DNA from: Clostridia bacterium
GTDB lineage: Bacteria; Bacillota; Clostridia; Oscillospirales; CAG-272
Reading direction: 5' to 3'
Length of the DNA stretch: 64,000 nucleotides
Assembly (NCBI GenBank): GCA_017537175.1
Contig: JAFYLH010000017.1
Location: forward strand, 1 to 64,000
Shown one piece after another: positions 34,171 through 44,311 of the stretch. A program made the translations under genes and the position numbers. The notes under the pieces are model-generated. The model had not been told where the DNA came from. It made no database searches and saw only the letters and a program-made list of their open reading frames with translations. Numbering within the stretch: the first letter of the stretch is position 1; each line of letters starts with the position of its first letter.

Positions 34171-37100
34171 ATATGTCTATCGCTTGTCTTAACGCAAAGG
34201 AATATATTACCGATCTTTTCACCCTTCTGCCTGTTATGGCTTCAAGTGCTTTTTTGTAATAATAAAGCTGTGTCGAATGACGCTCTGTAAGAGTGTCTGC
34301 ATCCTTTGCCGAATCGGTCTTATAATCCACCAGCACAATATCTCCGTCGCTGTCATAATAGAAGCAGTCTATAACACCCTGTACAAGAACATACTCCTTT
34401 TGTAAAAGCTCCTGCATCTCCTGTGTAAAATAGGAGGCGGCAAGATTGACATTAAAGCGCTTTTCTCTGAACACCGACTTTGATGCCCTGATATCAAAAT
34501 AAAGCTCGGAGGTAAAGAATGCCTCAACTGCCTCTACATTTACAAGCTCCCTTGCAGTATGGGGCAAAAAGCCTTTATCTATAAGCCTTTCAAGCTCCTT
34601 TGCCACACCTGCTTTCTCAACCTCATCAAAGCTGCAGAACTGCATAAAGGCGTGGGTCGCATTACCCACCTCGGCACCGCGGTTGGTCGCTGACTCCTCT
34701 GCAAAGAAGGGAGTTTTCGGCCTTATGACAGTACCCAGCATTGCTGTGTCAAGGTCATCAAGTATATCCGGATAAAGTCTTGACACCGACATCTTTGCAG
34801 GGATAAGATTGGCGTTACTGTAAGGGTATATATAGGCAATATTGCTTCTCAAACGGTCTATATCAGCTTTAGCCTTATCCCTTTGGAGTGTATCGCCCGA
34901 CCTTTTGTTTTCGTAGGACAGGGTATCCGAGGGGTATTCTATCTCATATACATCGGGTCTGCAACGGTCAAGTGAAGCAAGAATCCAGGCGATATAGGAA
35001 TGATTTAAGGTCATATAGGTCATTGACAGCATTGACGATGCACCTGTATATTTTGCCATCATCTCGTCGGGATCCTTTGCGGTGGCAGTTATCCACAGCT
35101 TATCGACGGCACGGGTAAGGGCCACATAGAGTACCCTGTATTCCTCGTCGATATTGTCCTTTTGTATGCGGCATTTAAGGGCGTTCATAATATAGCTGTC
35201 ATAGAGTATAAGTCCCGTTTGGTCTGCTATCCTTGCGGCAATTCCGAAATCCTCGTGGAAAAATAGCTTATCCTTCATATCCTGAGTGCTTGTAAGCTTT
35301 TCGCAGGATGAAAGGAAGCAATAGGGGAACTCAAGACCCTTGGAGTGGTGTATGGTCATTATCTTGACCGACTCGCCCGAGCCCGCAAAGGCGGCAACGG
35401 CGGGCAGAGCCTGACCTGCTTCGATAACCTTTTGGATATAGATAAGGAAGTTGTAAATACCCTTGAACTCTCCATTTTCAAAGGATCTTGCATAATCGTA
35501 AAATAGCAGCAGATTGTTTCCCGCTATCCTTGCCTCAGAGTCACTCTTACCCTTTGTTACAATACTCATCAAGCCCTTTTCGTAGATAAGCTTCCAGATC
35601 ACCTGGTGAGCAGACAGACCGATGGCATCCTGTCTAAGCGACTCTATGTCCTCGATAAAGCGTTTTCCCTTAGGAAAATCATTATCCAGGCTATACTCTC
35701 TGATAGAGTTATACAGGGTATCGGCGGGAGTGTGTCTTCGTATACGGATAAGCTCATCAAGGCTGAAATCGTACACAGGACTTTTGGCAATACCGCAGAC
35801 AAACACATCACGGCGGGTATTGTCGATAGTATTGAGCCAGCATAGAGCCAGCATTATCTCGGGGTTATCAAAGAATTCCTTTTTAACATCGCAATAATAG
35901 GGTATTCCCCTCTTTTCAAGCTCACGGGTAAAGGGGAGAGCCGAGCTTGAAAGACTGCGGAGCAGAATGGTAATATCAGAGGGAGAGGCGCCGCCTCTTA
36001 TAAGCTCCTGTATGCGGTCACACACATATACTGCCTCTGCATCGCCTTCTTCGTTCTTTTGGGCAATGGCAACGGTGACAGGCTTATCCGAGCCTTCCTT
36101 TTTGGAGTAAACAAGATCGTCTCCGTCCACATATTCTATACTTGACTCTCCGTCCTCAAAGCAGGTGCGTGATACCGCATTGGCAAAGGCAAGTATTTTT
36201 TCGGAGGAACGGAAATTGTTGGACAAAAAGAGCTTACAGCCTCGCTCTGCGGCTTCCTTGTCCTCGGTATAATCGGAAAAGCGTTCACGGTAATCGCCAA
36301 AGAGTCCCGGCTCTGCTCCTCTGAAGCCGTATATACTCTGCTTGATATCGCCAACCATAAATCTGGTGTCAGGTGCGGCTATCATACGGAAGATAGCATC
36401 CTGTACGCTGTTTACATCCTGATATTCGTCTATATATATTTCCTTAAAGCGCCGTCTGTACTCAAGGGCGGTCTCGGTAGGCTCGCCGTTATCACAAAGC
36501 AGGGACAGGGTCAATGCCTCACAATCGGCAAAGGATACTATACCTCTTTTGTACTTTTCAGCCATAAAGCTCTTATGGAAATGAGAAAGCAGGCTGTAGA
36601 GATCGCGGTTGAGCTCAGCCGTACGGCGGCTGAGATATACTGCGGCTTCAAGGTCATTTGAATAAAGAGGCTGGAGCTTCTTAATTACATCCTTAAAGTA
36701 CTGTCTTACAGGCTTAACCTGCTCCGCCTCAAAGGCGCAGTCCTTACCTCTTATACTGCCGAGTCTGGCATATTTGATACCCAGTATCCTTTCTCTTGCG
36801 CACTCATATCCCTTTTCGCAATCCGCTATTATAGCATCCATCTGCTCTATATCATCATAGAATGCAGATGAATATGCCTGACAGAGTCCGTCGGTGGATT
36901 CTATAAGGGCAATTGCATCGCCGTAGCCCTTTTTAACGGAATTGATATAGTCTATAGTTCTATTTTTTATTTCAAGACCCCAGGGGTTTGAAAAGGGCTC
37001 ATCTGCACTCTCGGAAAGCTTATCGGATGATTGAAGCAGCAGTTCAAGTCCGTCCATTCGGGAATAGAGCTTTCGGTACAGGCTCATAAATATCTCGCCT

Positions 37101-37627
37101 AAGCTGTCGTCTCTCAGCTGTGCAAAGTTATCGCAAAAGGCATCAAAATCACATACACCCAGCTCCTCGCCCCTTGTATAGAATTCCTCGATAGTCTGCT
37201 CCATTATCTCGGTCATAATAAGGGTGTTCTCTGCCTCGTCTGCAATACGAACGGTATTTGACAGTCCGAGTCGGGAAAAGTGGCTTCTAACCACCTCAAG
37301 ACAAAAGCTGTTTATGGTGCATATATATGCTCTGGGCAGATCTCTTAGCTGACGGCGGAGTCTTTTGTTTTTCGGATCAAGGGCTATAGCCTTTTTTATT
37401 TCCTTATTAAGCTTGTCTCTTAGCTGAGCAGCTGCGGCATTGGTAAAGGTGACCACCAGCATTTCAAGTATGCCTGTATCACAGCTGTCATCGGTTACAC
37501 GCTTTATTATTCTCTCTACAAGAACGGCGGTCTTTCCCGAGCCTGCAGAGGCGGAAACCAGCAGATCGCAGTTTGATGCCTCTATAGCCTGCTTTTGGGC
37601 AGGTGTCCAATTGATATTATTGCTCAT
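34169..37627 (-). CDS. addA: ATP-dependent helicase/nuclease subunit A (AddA)
   Basis: 1152 residues. UvrD-like helicase with Walker A SASAGSGKTAVLV (about 25-37), VTFTNAAAAQLRDKL and DEYQDVNSVQ, and a C-terminal RecB-type nuclease domain with VDYKTDSAKD. With AddB it processes double-strand ends for recombination, the Firmicutes equivalent of RecBCD. It overlaps addB by 11 bases. Confidence 0.97.
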   Translation of the reverse strand: MSNNINWTPAQKQAIEASNCDLLVSASAGSGKTAVLVERIIKRVTDDSCDTGILEMLVVTFTNAAAAQLRDKLNKEIKKAIALDPKNKRLRRQLRDLPRAYICTINSFCLEVVRSHFSRLGLSNTVRIADEAENTLIMTEIMEQTIEEFYTRGEELGVCDFDAFCDNFAQLRDDSLGEIFMSLYRKLYSRMDGLELLLQSSDKLSESADEPFSNPWGLEIKNRTIDYINSVKKGYGDAIALIESTDGLCQAYSSAFYDDIEQMDAIIADCEKGYECARERILGIKYARLGSIRGKDCAFEAEQVKPVRQYFKDVIKKLQPLYSNDLEAAVYLSRRTAELNRDLYSLLSHFHKSFMAEKYKRGIVSFADCEALTLSLLCDNGEPTETALEYRRRFKEIYIDEYQDVNSVQDAIFRMIAAPDTRFMVGDIKQSIYGFRGAEPGLFGDYRERFSDYTEDKEAAERGCKLFLSNNFRSSEKILAFANAVSRTCFEDGESSIEYVDGDDLVYSKKEGSDKPVTVAIAQKNEEGDAEAVYVCDRIQELIRGGASPSDITILLRSLSSSALPFTRELEKRGIPYYCDVKKEFFDNPEIMLALCWLNTIDNTRRDVFVCGIAKSPVYDFSLDELIRIRRHTPADTLYNSIREYSLDNDFPKGKRFIEDIESLRQDAIGLSAHQVIWKLIYEKGLMSIVTKGKSDSEARIAGNNLLLFYDYARSFENGEFKGIYNFLIYIQKVIEAGQALPAVAAFAGSGESVKIMTIHHSKGLEFPYCFLSSCEKLTSTQDMKDKLFFHEDFGIAARIADQTGLILYDSYIMNALKCRIQKDNIDEEYRVLYVALTRAVDKLWITATAKDPDEMMAKYTGASSMLSMTYMTLNHSYIAWILASLDRCRPDVYEIEYPSDTLSYENKRSGDTLQRDKAKADIDRLRSNIAYIYPYSNANLIPAKMSVSRLYPDILDDLDTAMLGTVIRPKTPFFAEESATNRGAEVGNATHAFMQFCSFDEVEKAGVAKELERLIDKGFLPHTARELVNVEAVEAFFTSELYFDIRASKSVFREKRFNVNLAASYFTQEMQELLQKEYVLVQGVIDCFYYDSDGDIVLVDYKTDSAKDADTLTERHSTQLYYYKKALEAITGRRVKRSVIYSFALRQAIDI

Positions 37628-40600
37628 CTAAGGCACCTCCGTTCTTTGAATGTCTGCATACCACCCTCATACGGCAATATTCACAGGGATCTCTGGAGTC
37701 CCGCATGGGATCGGCATCCGCCTTACCTGTTTTAAGACCAGTTGCGATCCGTACAAGGGTATCGGTAATAGTCTGTTTAATATCATTTAAGGATTCAAGG
37801 GTATATACCGCCTCCTCCTTATTGGTGCCCGATGTACTTACACCCTTAGGCAGAGGTATATCCCCCTCGGCCTTTGACATAGCTCTTATAACATCACCGT
37901 CATCAAGCAATAGTCCCTGTCTTTCGATATGGGCAATTACCTCTTTTTCTGCACTCTCGGGTGACAAAAGCAACTCGTGGGTATCCTTAGGCAGTCTTGC
38001 AATATAATAGAGAACTCCCGCAGGAATAAGCTCACCCTTGCAGTCTGCCATACGGCAGAAGCTGTCCTTGTTTTCCATAATCGAAAACATATATAAGAAC
38101 ATCTGCAGATTGAGACCCTTTTCCAAGTCCTCACGCTTGAAGGCCTTACTGCCTGTCTTATAGTCCACAACACGAAAATATGTGTTGCCGTCCTTTTGGT
38201 AGGTATCCACGCGGTCTATCTGTCCGTATATGTATACCTCGCTTGAATCGGAAAGACGGACACGGAAGGGAGATATCCCCTCATCTGTGTTCTTGGTAAT
38301 GGGAACCTCAAAAAGCACAGGAGTAAAATCCGAGTTTTTGAATTCATCGTAAATACTGTGCACAAACACAAGTGCCTGTCTCTTAAGCCTCTTAAAGAGA
38401 GCAAGCATACGGCGACTGACGGTAAGGGTATCACCTATGGTCTTTTCAAGATAAGCGTCCACAAGCCTTGTAACTATGGCCTCTGTTTCGGCTTCATCAA
38501 TATCTCTTCCCTGCCTTGCAGCATCCCTTACGCAGGTAAAGAACTCCTCCAGCAAGGCGTGGATAAAGTTACCCACATCTCTTGGATCATAGCTTATCTT
38601 TTTCTGCTCGTTAAGCTTAAGCACATAGTCAAGCTGATACGCAAAGCTGCAATGAACAAAGGAATCGACTCGTGACTGAGTTAGATTGATATCCCCCTCA
38701 AAGACCTTGAGGTTATCGGGGTCAGTTACAGAGCAAAGTGTTGTTGTAACAGGAACGGACAGAGCCTTTATGGCATTTTGATATCTTTGGTTATCCGAGA
38801 GAAGCTCGATTACCGCATCCCCGTACTCTGCCGAATTTACGCGGTCAAAGGCAGACTCGGCATCATATATGAGATCATATATATCATAATCGGATACACT
38901 TCTTGTAATAATGCCGGGAAAGAGTCTTTTGAGCTCGTAGATACAAGCCGAGGGCAGCACCTCGTTTCCGTCAAGGCTTCCGCTATAGTAGCTTACAGTA
39001 ACCTCATCTGCCGACAGAACACCCTTCCAGAAGCTGTAAAGCTCACCGTTAGACAGCTCCTCGGGATCGTTTGGCAGAGCTATATTCTGCCGGCAAAGAG
39101 CCTCTCTGAGCTCATCGTTTAATATATTGCTTTCCCTTGCTACACCCGGGAAGCAGCCGTCAACCGCACCTAAAATATAGCATTTTTTAAGTCCTGCGCT
39201 CTTAAGAGAGGAAATAGATATGCAGTTTATCTGATCGACCGTTGCGGGGATAAGTGAATAATCGGTCTGTGAGGTCAGCAGTCTTATAAGCCTCTTTAGA
39301 GTCTCAAGGTCACCTATTTCACCCTCTCCGCCGCAGCTTGACAGCTGCTCAAGGGCAAGTATGAGGGCGTTGTATGCCGCAGTTTCCTCGTCATCAAGAC
39401 CGTAGATATCAACAGTCTCGGTAATAAAGGTATATATGGCTCTTGCGCATTTGTCAGCATTTGAATGTCCGTCAATAGAATCAGCAAGTCTCAATACAGG
39501 GTCGCGCAGGCGGTCACGGATATCGTTTATACGCACAAGTCTGTCGGCAATGTATTTGTTTGTCCTGTCGGTATAGCCGTCGGGGTTCATATTCCAGGAT
39601 GATTCCAGCTTCCACATAGAGCCGGAAAGCGACCAGGTGGATATATATTCCTCTATAATATCGCATTCCTCTGAGGATATACGGCTCAGTCCTGTTTTGA
39701 TATATGATATAACATCACTCACACGCCAGTTATAGATGATAATATTAAGGGCGGAAATAATAAGCTTTACCACAGGCTTTTGCAAAATATCACTCTTACC
39801 GGAAAAATGATATGGTATACGGTGGCGCTCAAGCATTACATCAAGGATTCCCTTGTATGCCGACACATCTCCCATAACTATTGCCATATCACGGTAGCGC
39901 GCACCGTTGCGTACCTGCTTTTGAATATCCGCGCAGATAAGCTCACACTCGGAATATATATCAGCCGATTCCAAAAGCGAAATGCTTTTAGGTGTGTCCT
40001 CATAGACATTCTTTGCATAGCTGTCATAGCAATATTTTTCAAAGAATGCCTGATCATAGGGTCTTTGAGCCTTCAGGACAGTATCCGCGGCTATGACAGA
40101 GCTATACTTTTTGGCAATATCGGTAAGCTTGTTTTTGGTATCATAGAGATTTGAAAAGATCTCGGCATCGCGTTCTGTATCTATACATAGGGTAACGGTA
40201 AGTGAATCTGCTTTTTTTATAAGCACATCTATAAGCTCATATTCGGCAGGAGTAAAGCTTGTAAAGGAGTCGATATATACATTTGTACCGCAAAGAATAT
40301 CGCTGTCCGAAAGCAGCCTTGCAGTCCTTGAGATATCATCCTTTGCCGAGTCAAAGCCATCGTGGATAAGCTCGTCATATCGGGTATACAATGTCGCAAT
40401 ATCCTCGGCTCTGGGAACAAGGTCTGCCTTTAAGGAATACACCGCATTTTCAAGGTCTATAGGCTTTACGCTGTAATCGGCAAGCTGATCATAGAGTCCC
40501 ACAAGCGAGGAAACAAGACCAATATCTGTAGATGCACCGGGCTTGAAGGTATTAAGATCGGGGGACAATTCAGAAAGGACACGCCACATCATAATGGCCT

Positions 40601-40865
40601 GTCCTCCCTTGTCAAGATAGTTATAGCATAATCCCCCAAGGGTCCTGAAAACGGTATTGCAGAATCTTCTGAAGCTTACAAGCTCGAGATTCATAGCCTC
40701 AGGACAGGCGGGTATGGCGGTGGAAACAGCACGCTCACAGGAAAGTATATCCTGCTCGGGCACTATCATCAAAACCTTTTTATTTCCTTCAAGATCCCGT
40801 TTAATACGGCTTATTACCGCGTCGGTCTTGCCGCTTCCCGGGGAGCCTAAAATGAAAGATAGCAT
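37617..40865 (-). CDS. addB: ATP-dependent helicase/deoxyribonuclease subunit B (AddB)
   Basis: 1082 residues. N-terminal Walker A GSPGSGKTD (7-15). The nuclease domain has VVDYKTGSKAF. Four iron-sulfur Cys are visible: one in SFVHCSFAYQLDY and three in the C-terminal CEYCRMRVVC, spaced x2 and x5 as in Bacillus AddB. Nuclease subunit that also anchors the pin holding split DNA ends. It lies 24 bases after the topoisomerase gene. Confidence 0.96.
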   Translation of the reverse strand: MLSFILGSPGSGKTDAVISRIKRDLEGNKKVLMIVPEQDILSCERAVSTAIPACPEAMNLELVSFRRFCNTVFRTLGGLCYNYLDKGGQAIMMWRVLSELSPDLNTFKPGASTDIGLVSSLVGLYDQLADYSVKPIDLENAVYSLKADLVPRAEDIATLYTRYDELIHDGFDSAKDDISRTARLLSDSDILCGTNVYIDSFTSFTPAEYELIDVLIKKADSLTVTLCIDTERDAEIFSNLYDTKNKLTDIAKKYSSVIAADTVLKAQRPYDQAFFEKYCYDSYAKNVYEDTPKSISLLESADIYSECELICADIQKQVRNGARYRDMAIVMGDVSAYKGILDVMLERHRIPYHFSGKSDILQKPVVKLIISALNIIIYNWRVSDVISYIKTGLSRISSEECDIIEEYISTWSLSGSMWKLESSWNMNPDGYTDRTNKYIADRLVRINDIRDRLRDPVLRLADSIDGHSNADKCARAIYTFITETVDIYGLDDEETAAYNALILALEQLSSCGGEGEIGDLETLKRLIRLLTSQTDYSLIPATVDQINCISISSLKSAGLKKCYILGAVDGCFPGVARESNILNDELREALCRQNIALPNDPEELSNGELYSFWKGVLSADEVTVSYYSGSLDGNEVLPSACIYELKRLFPGIITRSVSDYDIYDLIYDAESAFDRVNSAEYGDAVIELLSDNQRYQNAIKALSVPVTTTLCSVTDPDNLKVFEGDINLTQSRVDSFVHCSFAYQLDYVLKLNEQKKISYDPRDVGNFIHALLEEFFTCVRDAARQGRDIDEAETEAIVTRLVDAYLEKTIGDTLTVSRRMLALFKRLKRQALVFVHSIYDEFKNSDFTPVLFEVPITKNTDEGISPFRVRLSDSSEVYIYGQIDRVDTYQKDGNTYFRVVDYKTGSKAFKREDLEKGLNLQMFLYMFSIMENKDSFCRMADCKGELIPAGVLYYIARLPKDTHELLLSPESAEKEVIAHIERQGLLLDDGDVIRAMSKAEGDIPLPKGVSTSGTNKEEAVYTLESLNDIKQTITDTLVRIATGLKTGKADADPMRDSRDPCEYCRMRVVCRHSKNGGALDEQ

Positions 40866-40889
40866 ACTAAAACCTCAAAATTATATTTA

Positions 40890-42869
40890 TCAAACATCCG
40901 CATCCTTTGCGTACTTTGCACCGTTAAGTGTAATAAACTCCTTACGGGCCGCAAGATTGTCACCAAGCAGGGTATCAAATATGATCGCAGTTTGCTCGGC
41001 ATCTGCCGCATCCACACGGATAAGACGGCGGGTGGCGGGATTCATAGTAGTCCGTGACATCATATCGGGGGTGTTTTCGCCAAGACCCTTGGAGCGCTGG
41101 AGGGTATATTTTGTACCCTCTAACCTTGCAAGGATATCAGCCTTTTCAAATTCGTTGTAAGCAAAGTAGGTGTCATCCTTGACCGTGATCTCATAAAGAG
41201 GAGATTCGGCAATATACACCCTGCCCTCGTCGATAAGATCGGGCAAGAGGCGGTATATGAGAGTAAGAATAAGGGTTCTTATCTGAAATCCGTCCTCGTC
41301 GGCATCGGTACAGATGATTATCTTATTCCACTTGAGAAGGTCGATATCAAAGGCGGGAAACTCAGTCTTGAACTTACCCTCTATCTTTACACCGCAGCCG
41401 ATGACACGCAGAAGATCGCGTATTATATCGCTCTTGAATATCTTGTCATAGCCTGCCTTAAGACAGTTAAGGGTCTTACCTCTGACAGGTATGATAGCCT
41501 GAAACTCGGGGTTACGGGCAAGCTTACAGCTTGTCATAGCCGAATCACCCTCAACTATATAGACCTCGCGGATCTCGGGGTCCTTTGAGCGGCAGTTGAT
41601 AAATTTTTCGACCTTGTTCTTGATATCAATATTCTTGATAAGATCGTCACGCGTCTTGAGCCTTGTTTTCTCTGCACTTTCGCGGCTACGCTTGTTGGCA
41701 AGGACTACATTGGCTATCTGCTCTGCATCAAGGGGATTTTCGATAAAATAGGTCTCAAGCTGTTGCTTGATATAGTCGGTAAGAAAATCCTTGATAAATT
41801 TATTGGTAATTGACTTTTTAGTCTGATTTTCGTAGGATGTCTGTGTGGAGAAATTGTTGGAAACAAAGACAAGGGATGCTCCGATATCGTCAAAACGGAC
41901 CTTGGCTTCGTTTTTGTTGTACTTTGCGTTATTCTTAAGATATTTGTCAACGGCAAAGACAAAGGCGTTACGCATTGCATCATCGGGCGCGCCGCCGTGC
42001 TCAAGGTAGCTGGAGTTGTGATAATGCTCCACAAAGGACTTGTTCTGTGTAAAGCAGCAGGTAAGCTCCACCTTGAGCTTATATTCATTAAGGTCTGCTC
42101 TGTCGCGGCCCTGTGTCTCGGTGGTCCAGATAACAGGCTGGGTCATGGGATTTCCCGCCGCCTCAAGCACATAGTCGCTTATACCGTGCTCATAATAATA
42201 CTCGGTGGTCTCAAAGCCTCCGTTGCCCTCAAACTTAAGCACAAATCTGATACCGCTGTTGACAACAGCCTGCTTATGGAGCATCTCGGTGAAGAAGTCG
42301 CGGGGCATATTGATATCGGTAAATACCTCAAGGTCGGGTCTCCACTTGATTATTGTACCTGTACGGCGCTTGTCAAGGGGGGTGATCTTAAGCTTGGAGG
42401 CGGGATTACCCTTTTTGAACTTTATCTCATAGAGATTACCGTCACGGTAGCTCTTGACCTCCATATATTCAGAGGAGAACTGGGTAGCACAGGCGCCAAG
42501 ACCGTTAAGACCGAGAGAATATTCATAGTTGCCGCCGCCTGCGTTATTGTTATATTTACCGCCTGCATAGAGCTCACAGAATATAAGGTCCCAGTTATAG
42601 CGCTTTTCCTTTTCGTTATAGTCAAGGGGCATACCTCTTCCCTTGTCCTCTACCTCGATGGACATATCACGGAAAACGGTAACGGTGATAACCTTACCAA
42701 AGCCCTCTCTTGCCTCGTCCACAGAGTTTGAAACTATCTCGAATACCGAATGCTCACAGCCATCAAGACCGTCAGAGCCGAATATAACTCCGGGACGCTT
42801 ACGAACCTTGTCCGGACCCTTGAGCAGTGTAATATCCTCATTGGAATAGCTTGATTTTGTCTTAGCCAT
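40890..42869 (-). CDS. type IIA topoisomerase B subunit, atypical (GyrB/ParE-like)
   Basis: 659 residues. GHKL ATPase part with VRKRPGVIFGSDGLDG, NSVDEAREG, DKGRGMP and LGLNGLGACATQ; Toprim part with VEGDSAMTS and CTDADEDGFQIRTL (canonical enzymes have TDADVDGSHI). It is near normal ParE length but the sequence is off the main GyrB/ParE line, belonging to an additional B subunit found in some clostridia. No A subunit lies nearby; instead addB-addA follow in the same operon. Whether it is decatenase, gyrase or specialised is open. Confidence 0.88.
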   Translation of the reverse strand: MAKTKSSYSNEDITLLKGPDKVRKRPGVIFGSDGLDGCEHSVFEIVSNSVDEAREGFGKVITVTVFRDMSIEVEDKGRGMPLDYNEKEKRYNWDLIFCELYAGGKYNNNAGGGNYEYSLGLNGLGACATQFSSEYMEVKSYRDGNLYEIKFKKGNPASKLKITPLDKRRTGTIIKWRPDLEVFTDINMPRDFFTEMLHKQAVVNSGIRFVLKFEGNGGFETTEYYYEHGISDYVLEAAGNPMTQPVIWTTETQGRDRADLNEYKLKVELTCCFTQNKSFVEHYHNSSYLEHGGAPDDAMRNAFVFAVDKYLKNNAKYNKNEAKVRFDDIGASLVFVSNNFSTQTSYENQTKKSITNKFIKDFLTDYIKQQLETYFIENPLDAEQIANVVLANKRSRESAEKTRLKTRDDLIKNIDIKNKVEKFINCRSKDPEIREVYIVEGDSAMTSCKLARNPEFQAIIPVRGKTLNCLKAGYDKIFKSDIIRDLLRVIGCGVKIEGKFKTEFPAFDIDLLKWNKIIICTDADEDGFQIRTLILTLIYRLLPDLIDEGRVYIAESPLYEITVKDDTYFAYNEFEKADILARLEGTKYTLQRSKGLGENTPDMMSRTTMNPATRRLIRVDAADAEQTAIIFDTLLGDNLAARKEFITLNGAKYAKDADV

Positions 42870-42883
42870 TAAAATTCTCCTTA

Positions 42884-42912
42884 TTGAAAATTCTATTTAT
42901 ATGTGTTAAAAT
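42884..42912 (+). promoter_or_regulatory. queG promoter
   Basis: TTGAAA, 17 bp, TAAAAT on the plus strand, about 18 bases before the start codon. Confidence 0.65.
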
Positions 42913-42929
42913 GTTTTTTGGGTGATAAT

Positions 42930-43712
42930 ATGCTTGAATTAGTTAAATACGTATTTAAAAACGAAAATATCGAATATATAGGCATTCTGCCTATAGAAAG
43001 CTGTAAAATAATCAATCAATCTCTTTACGAGCGTACCTGCCTGTGGGCTAAAAGTGTTATTCTCTTTCTTGTCCCTTATTATACGGAGGACCGCTGTGAG
43101 AGAAATATATCCCTCTATGCCGTGCCTCGGGATTACCACAGCTATATGGCATCCTTAACAGACAGAGTGGTAGAAAAATTGCAATATATGCAGCCTGACA
43201 GACGCTTCCGTGGTATGGCAGATCATTCGCCTATTGCAGAGACCTCGGCTGCGGCTATGGCAGGGCTTGGCATTATAGGCGATAACTACCGTCTTATAAA
43301 CGAAAAGTACGGCTCATATGTTTTTATAGGCGGAATATTTACCGATATGGTTACAAGCGAGAAGCCAAAGGAGATATCCCTTTGCTGTCATTGCGGAGCC
43401 TGTACAAGTGCCTGTCCCTCGCCTGACAACTGTCTGTCTGCTCTTACCCAGCAAAAGGGTGAGCTTGACGAAAAGACAGCTTCACTTATGAAAGAACACA
43501 ACACCGCCTGGGGCTGTGATATCTGTCAGCTGGTATGCCCTTATAACAAGGATGTGAAAGCAACGCCTATTGATTTCTTCTGGCAGGAGCGCATATTTGA
43601 GCTTACACCCGAAATTCTTGACTCTATGTCGGAGGATAAGCTGAAATCAAGAGCCTTTGGCTGGCGGAAAAGAAAAACCATAGAGCGAAACATAAAACTG
43701 CTTACAGAGTAA
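42930..43712 (+). CDS. queG: short QueG-like epoxyqueuosine reductase
   Basis: 260 residues from MLELVKY, set by GGGTGAT. The region with the catalytic-type Asp (ADHSPIAETSAAAMAGLGIIG) and eight ferredoxin-like Cys in two [4Fe-4S] motifs (CxxCxxCxxxCP from Cys152; Cys168, Cys196, Cys199, Cys203) match QueG. Canonical QueG has about 310-390 residues and a longer N-terminus, so this is a compact form. It would reduce epoxyqueuosine in tRNA in the last step of queuosine synthesis; cobalamin-dependent alternatives are possible. Confidence 0.8.
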   Translation: MLELVKYVFKNENIEYIGILPIESCKIINQSLYERTCLWAKSVILFLVPYYTEDRCERNISLYAVPRDYHSYMASLTDRVVEKLQYMQPDRRFRGMADHSPIAETSAAAMAGLGIIGDNYRLINEKYGSYVFIGGIFTDMVTSEKPKEISLCCHCGACTSACPSPDNCLSALTQQKGELDEKTASLMKEHNTAWGCDICQLVCPYNKDVKATPIDFFWQERIFELTPEILDSMSEDKLKSRAFGWRKRKTIERNIKLLTE

Positions 43713-43734
43713 TATACTATAAGCGGTGATATAT

Positions 43735-44277
43735 GTGGGTTACAATAATTACAGGTCTCTTCTGTCCTACCGTTACGGACAGCTAAAGGAAAACGGTTTA
43801 TGGAATATCGCTGTGCACGCTGTAAGGTACACACGGCGGTATTTCTTTATATCAAGGCTTATCCGCTATGCTTCCCTGGTAATTGCCGCAGTAGAAACAA
43901 GCGCGGTGCTTATTATTGTTTTTTCGGTGCTGTTGGCTATTCTGCCCATATCTCTGATATTCTTTGGGATCACGGCATTGCTCAGTATCTCACGGTATAA
44001 GCGCTACAATGAGCTTATACCTCCCGAGATAAACCAAAACAAAACGGTTATAATCGATGCAAAGAGGGGTTACTTTGGCCGCGATGCTTATCTCAATAAT
44101 ATGGCAAAGTGCTTCAGAGACGAGGGGTATACCGTGATAGTTATATCAAGATCCTTTAAAAGGGACAGATTTCTTGTTGCCAAAAAGGCAGAGGAAAATA
44201 TATGGGTAGTAAAGCTCAACTACTTTTTTATACTTAAAAAGCAGTTGACCACCGATGATCTAACCTATATCTACTGA
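43735..44277 (+). CDS. hypothetical membrane protein
   Basis: 180 residues if read from the GTG preceded closely by GGTGAT; an earlier in-frame GTG at 43726 has no ribosome site and an ATG two bases upstream is out of frame. Basic N-terminus (SYRYGQL, RYTRRYFFISRLIRY), two membrane helices (about 44-85), then a soluble C-terminal domain with VIIDAKRGYFGRDAYLNNMAKCFRDEG. I do not recognise the family. It follows queG by 22 bases and may be co-transcribed. Confidence 0.65.
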   Translation: MGYNNYRSLLSYRYGQLKENGLWNIAVHAVRYTRRYFFISRLIRYASLVIAAVETSAVLIIVFSVLLAILPISLIFFGITALLSISRYKRYNELIPPEINQNKTVIIDAKRGYFGRDAYLNNMAKCFRDEGYTVIVISRSFKRDRFLVAKKAEENIWVVKLNYFFILKKQLTTDDLTYIY

Positions 44278-44311
44278 TATAATATCACGGTATAAGTCCC
44301 ATAAAAGGGAC

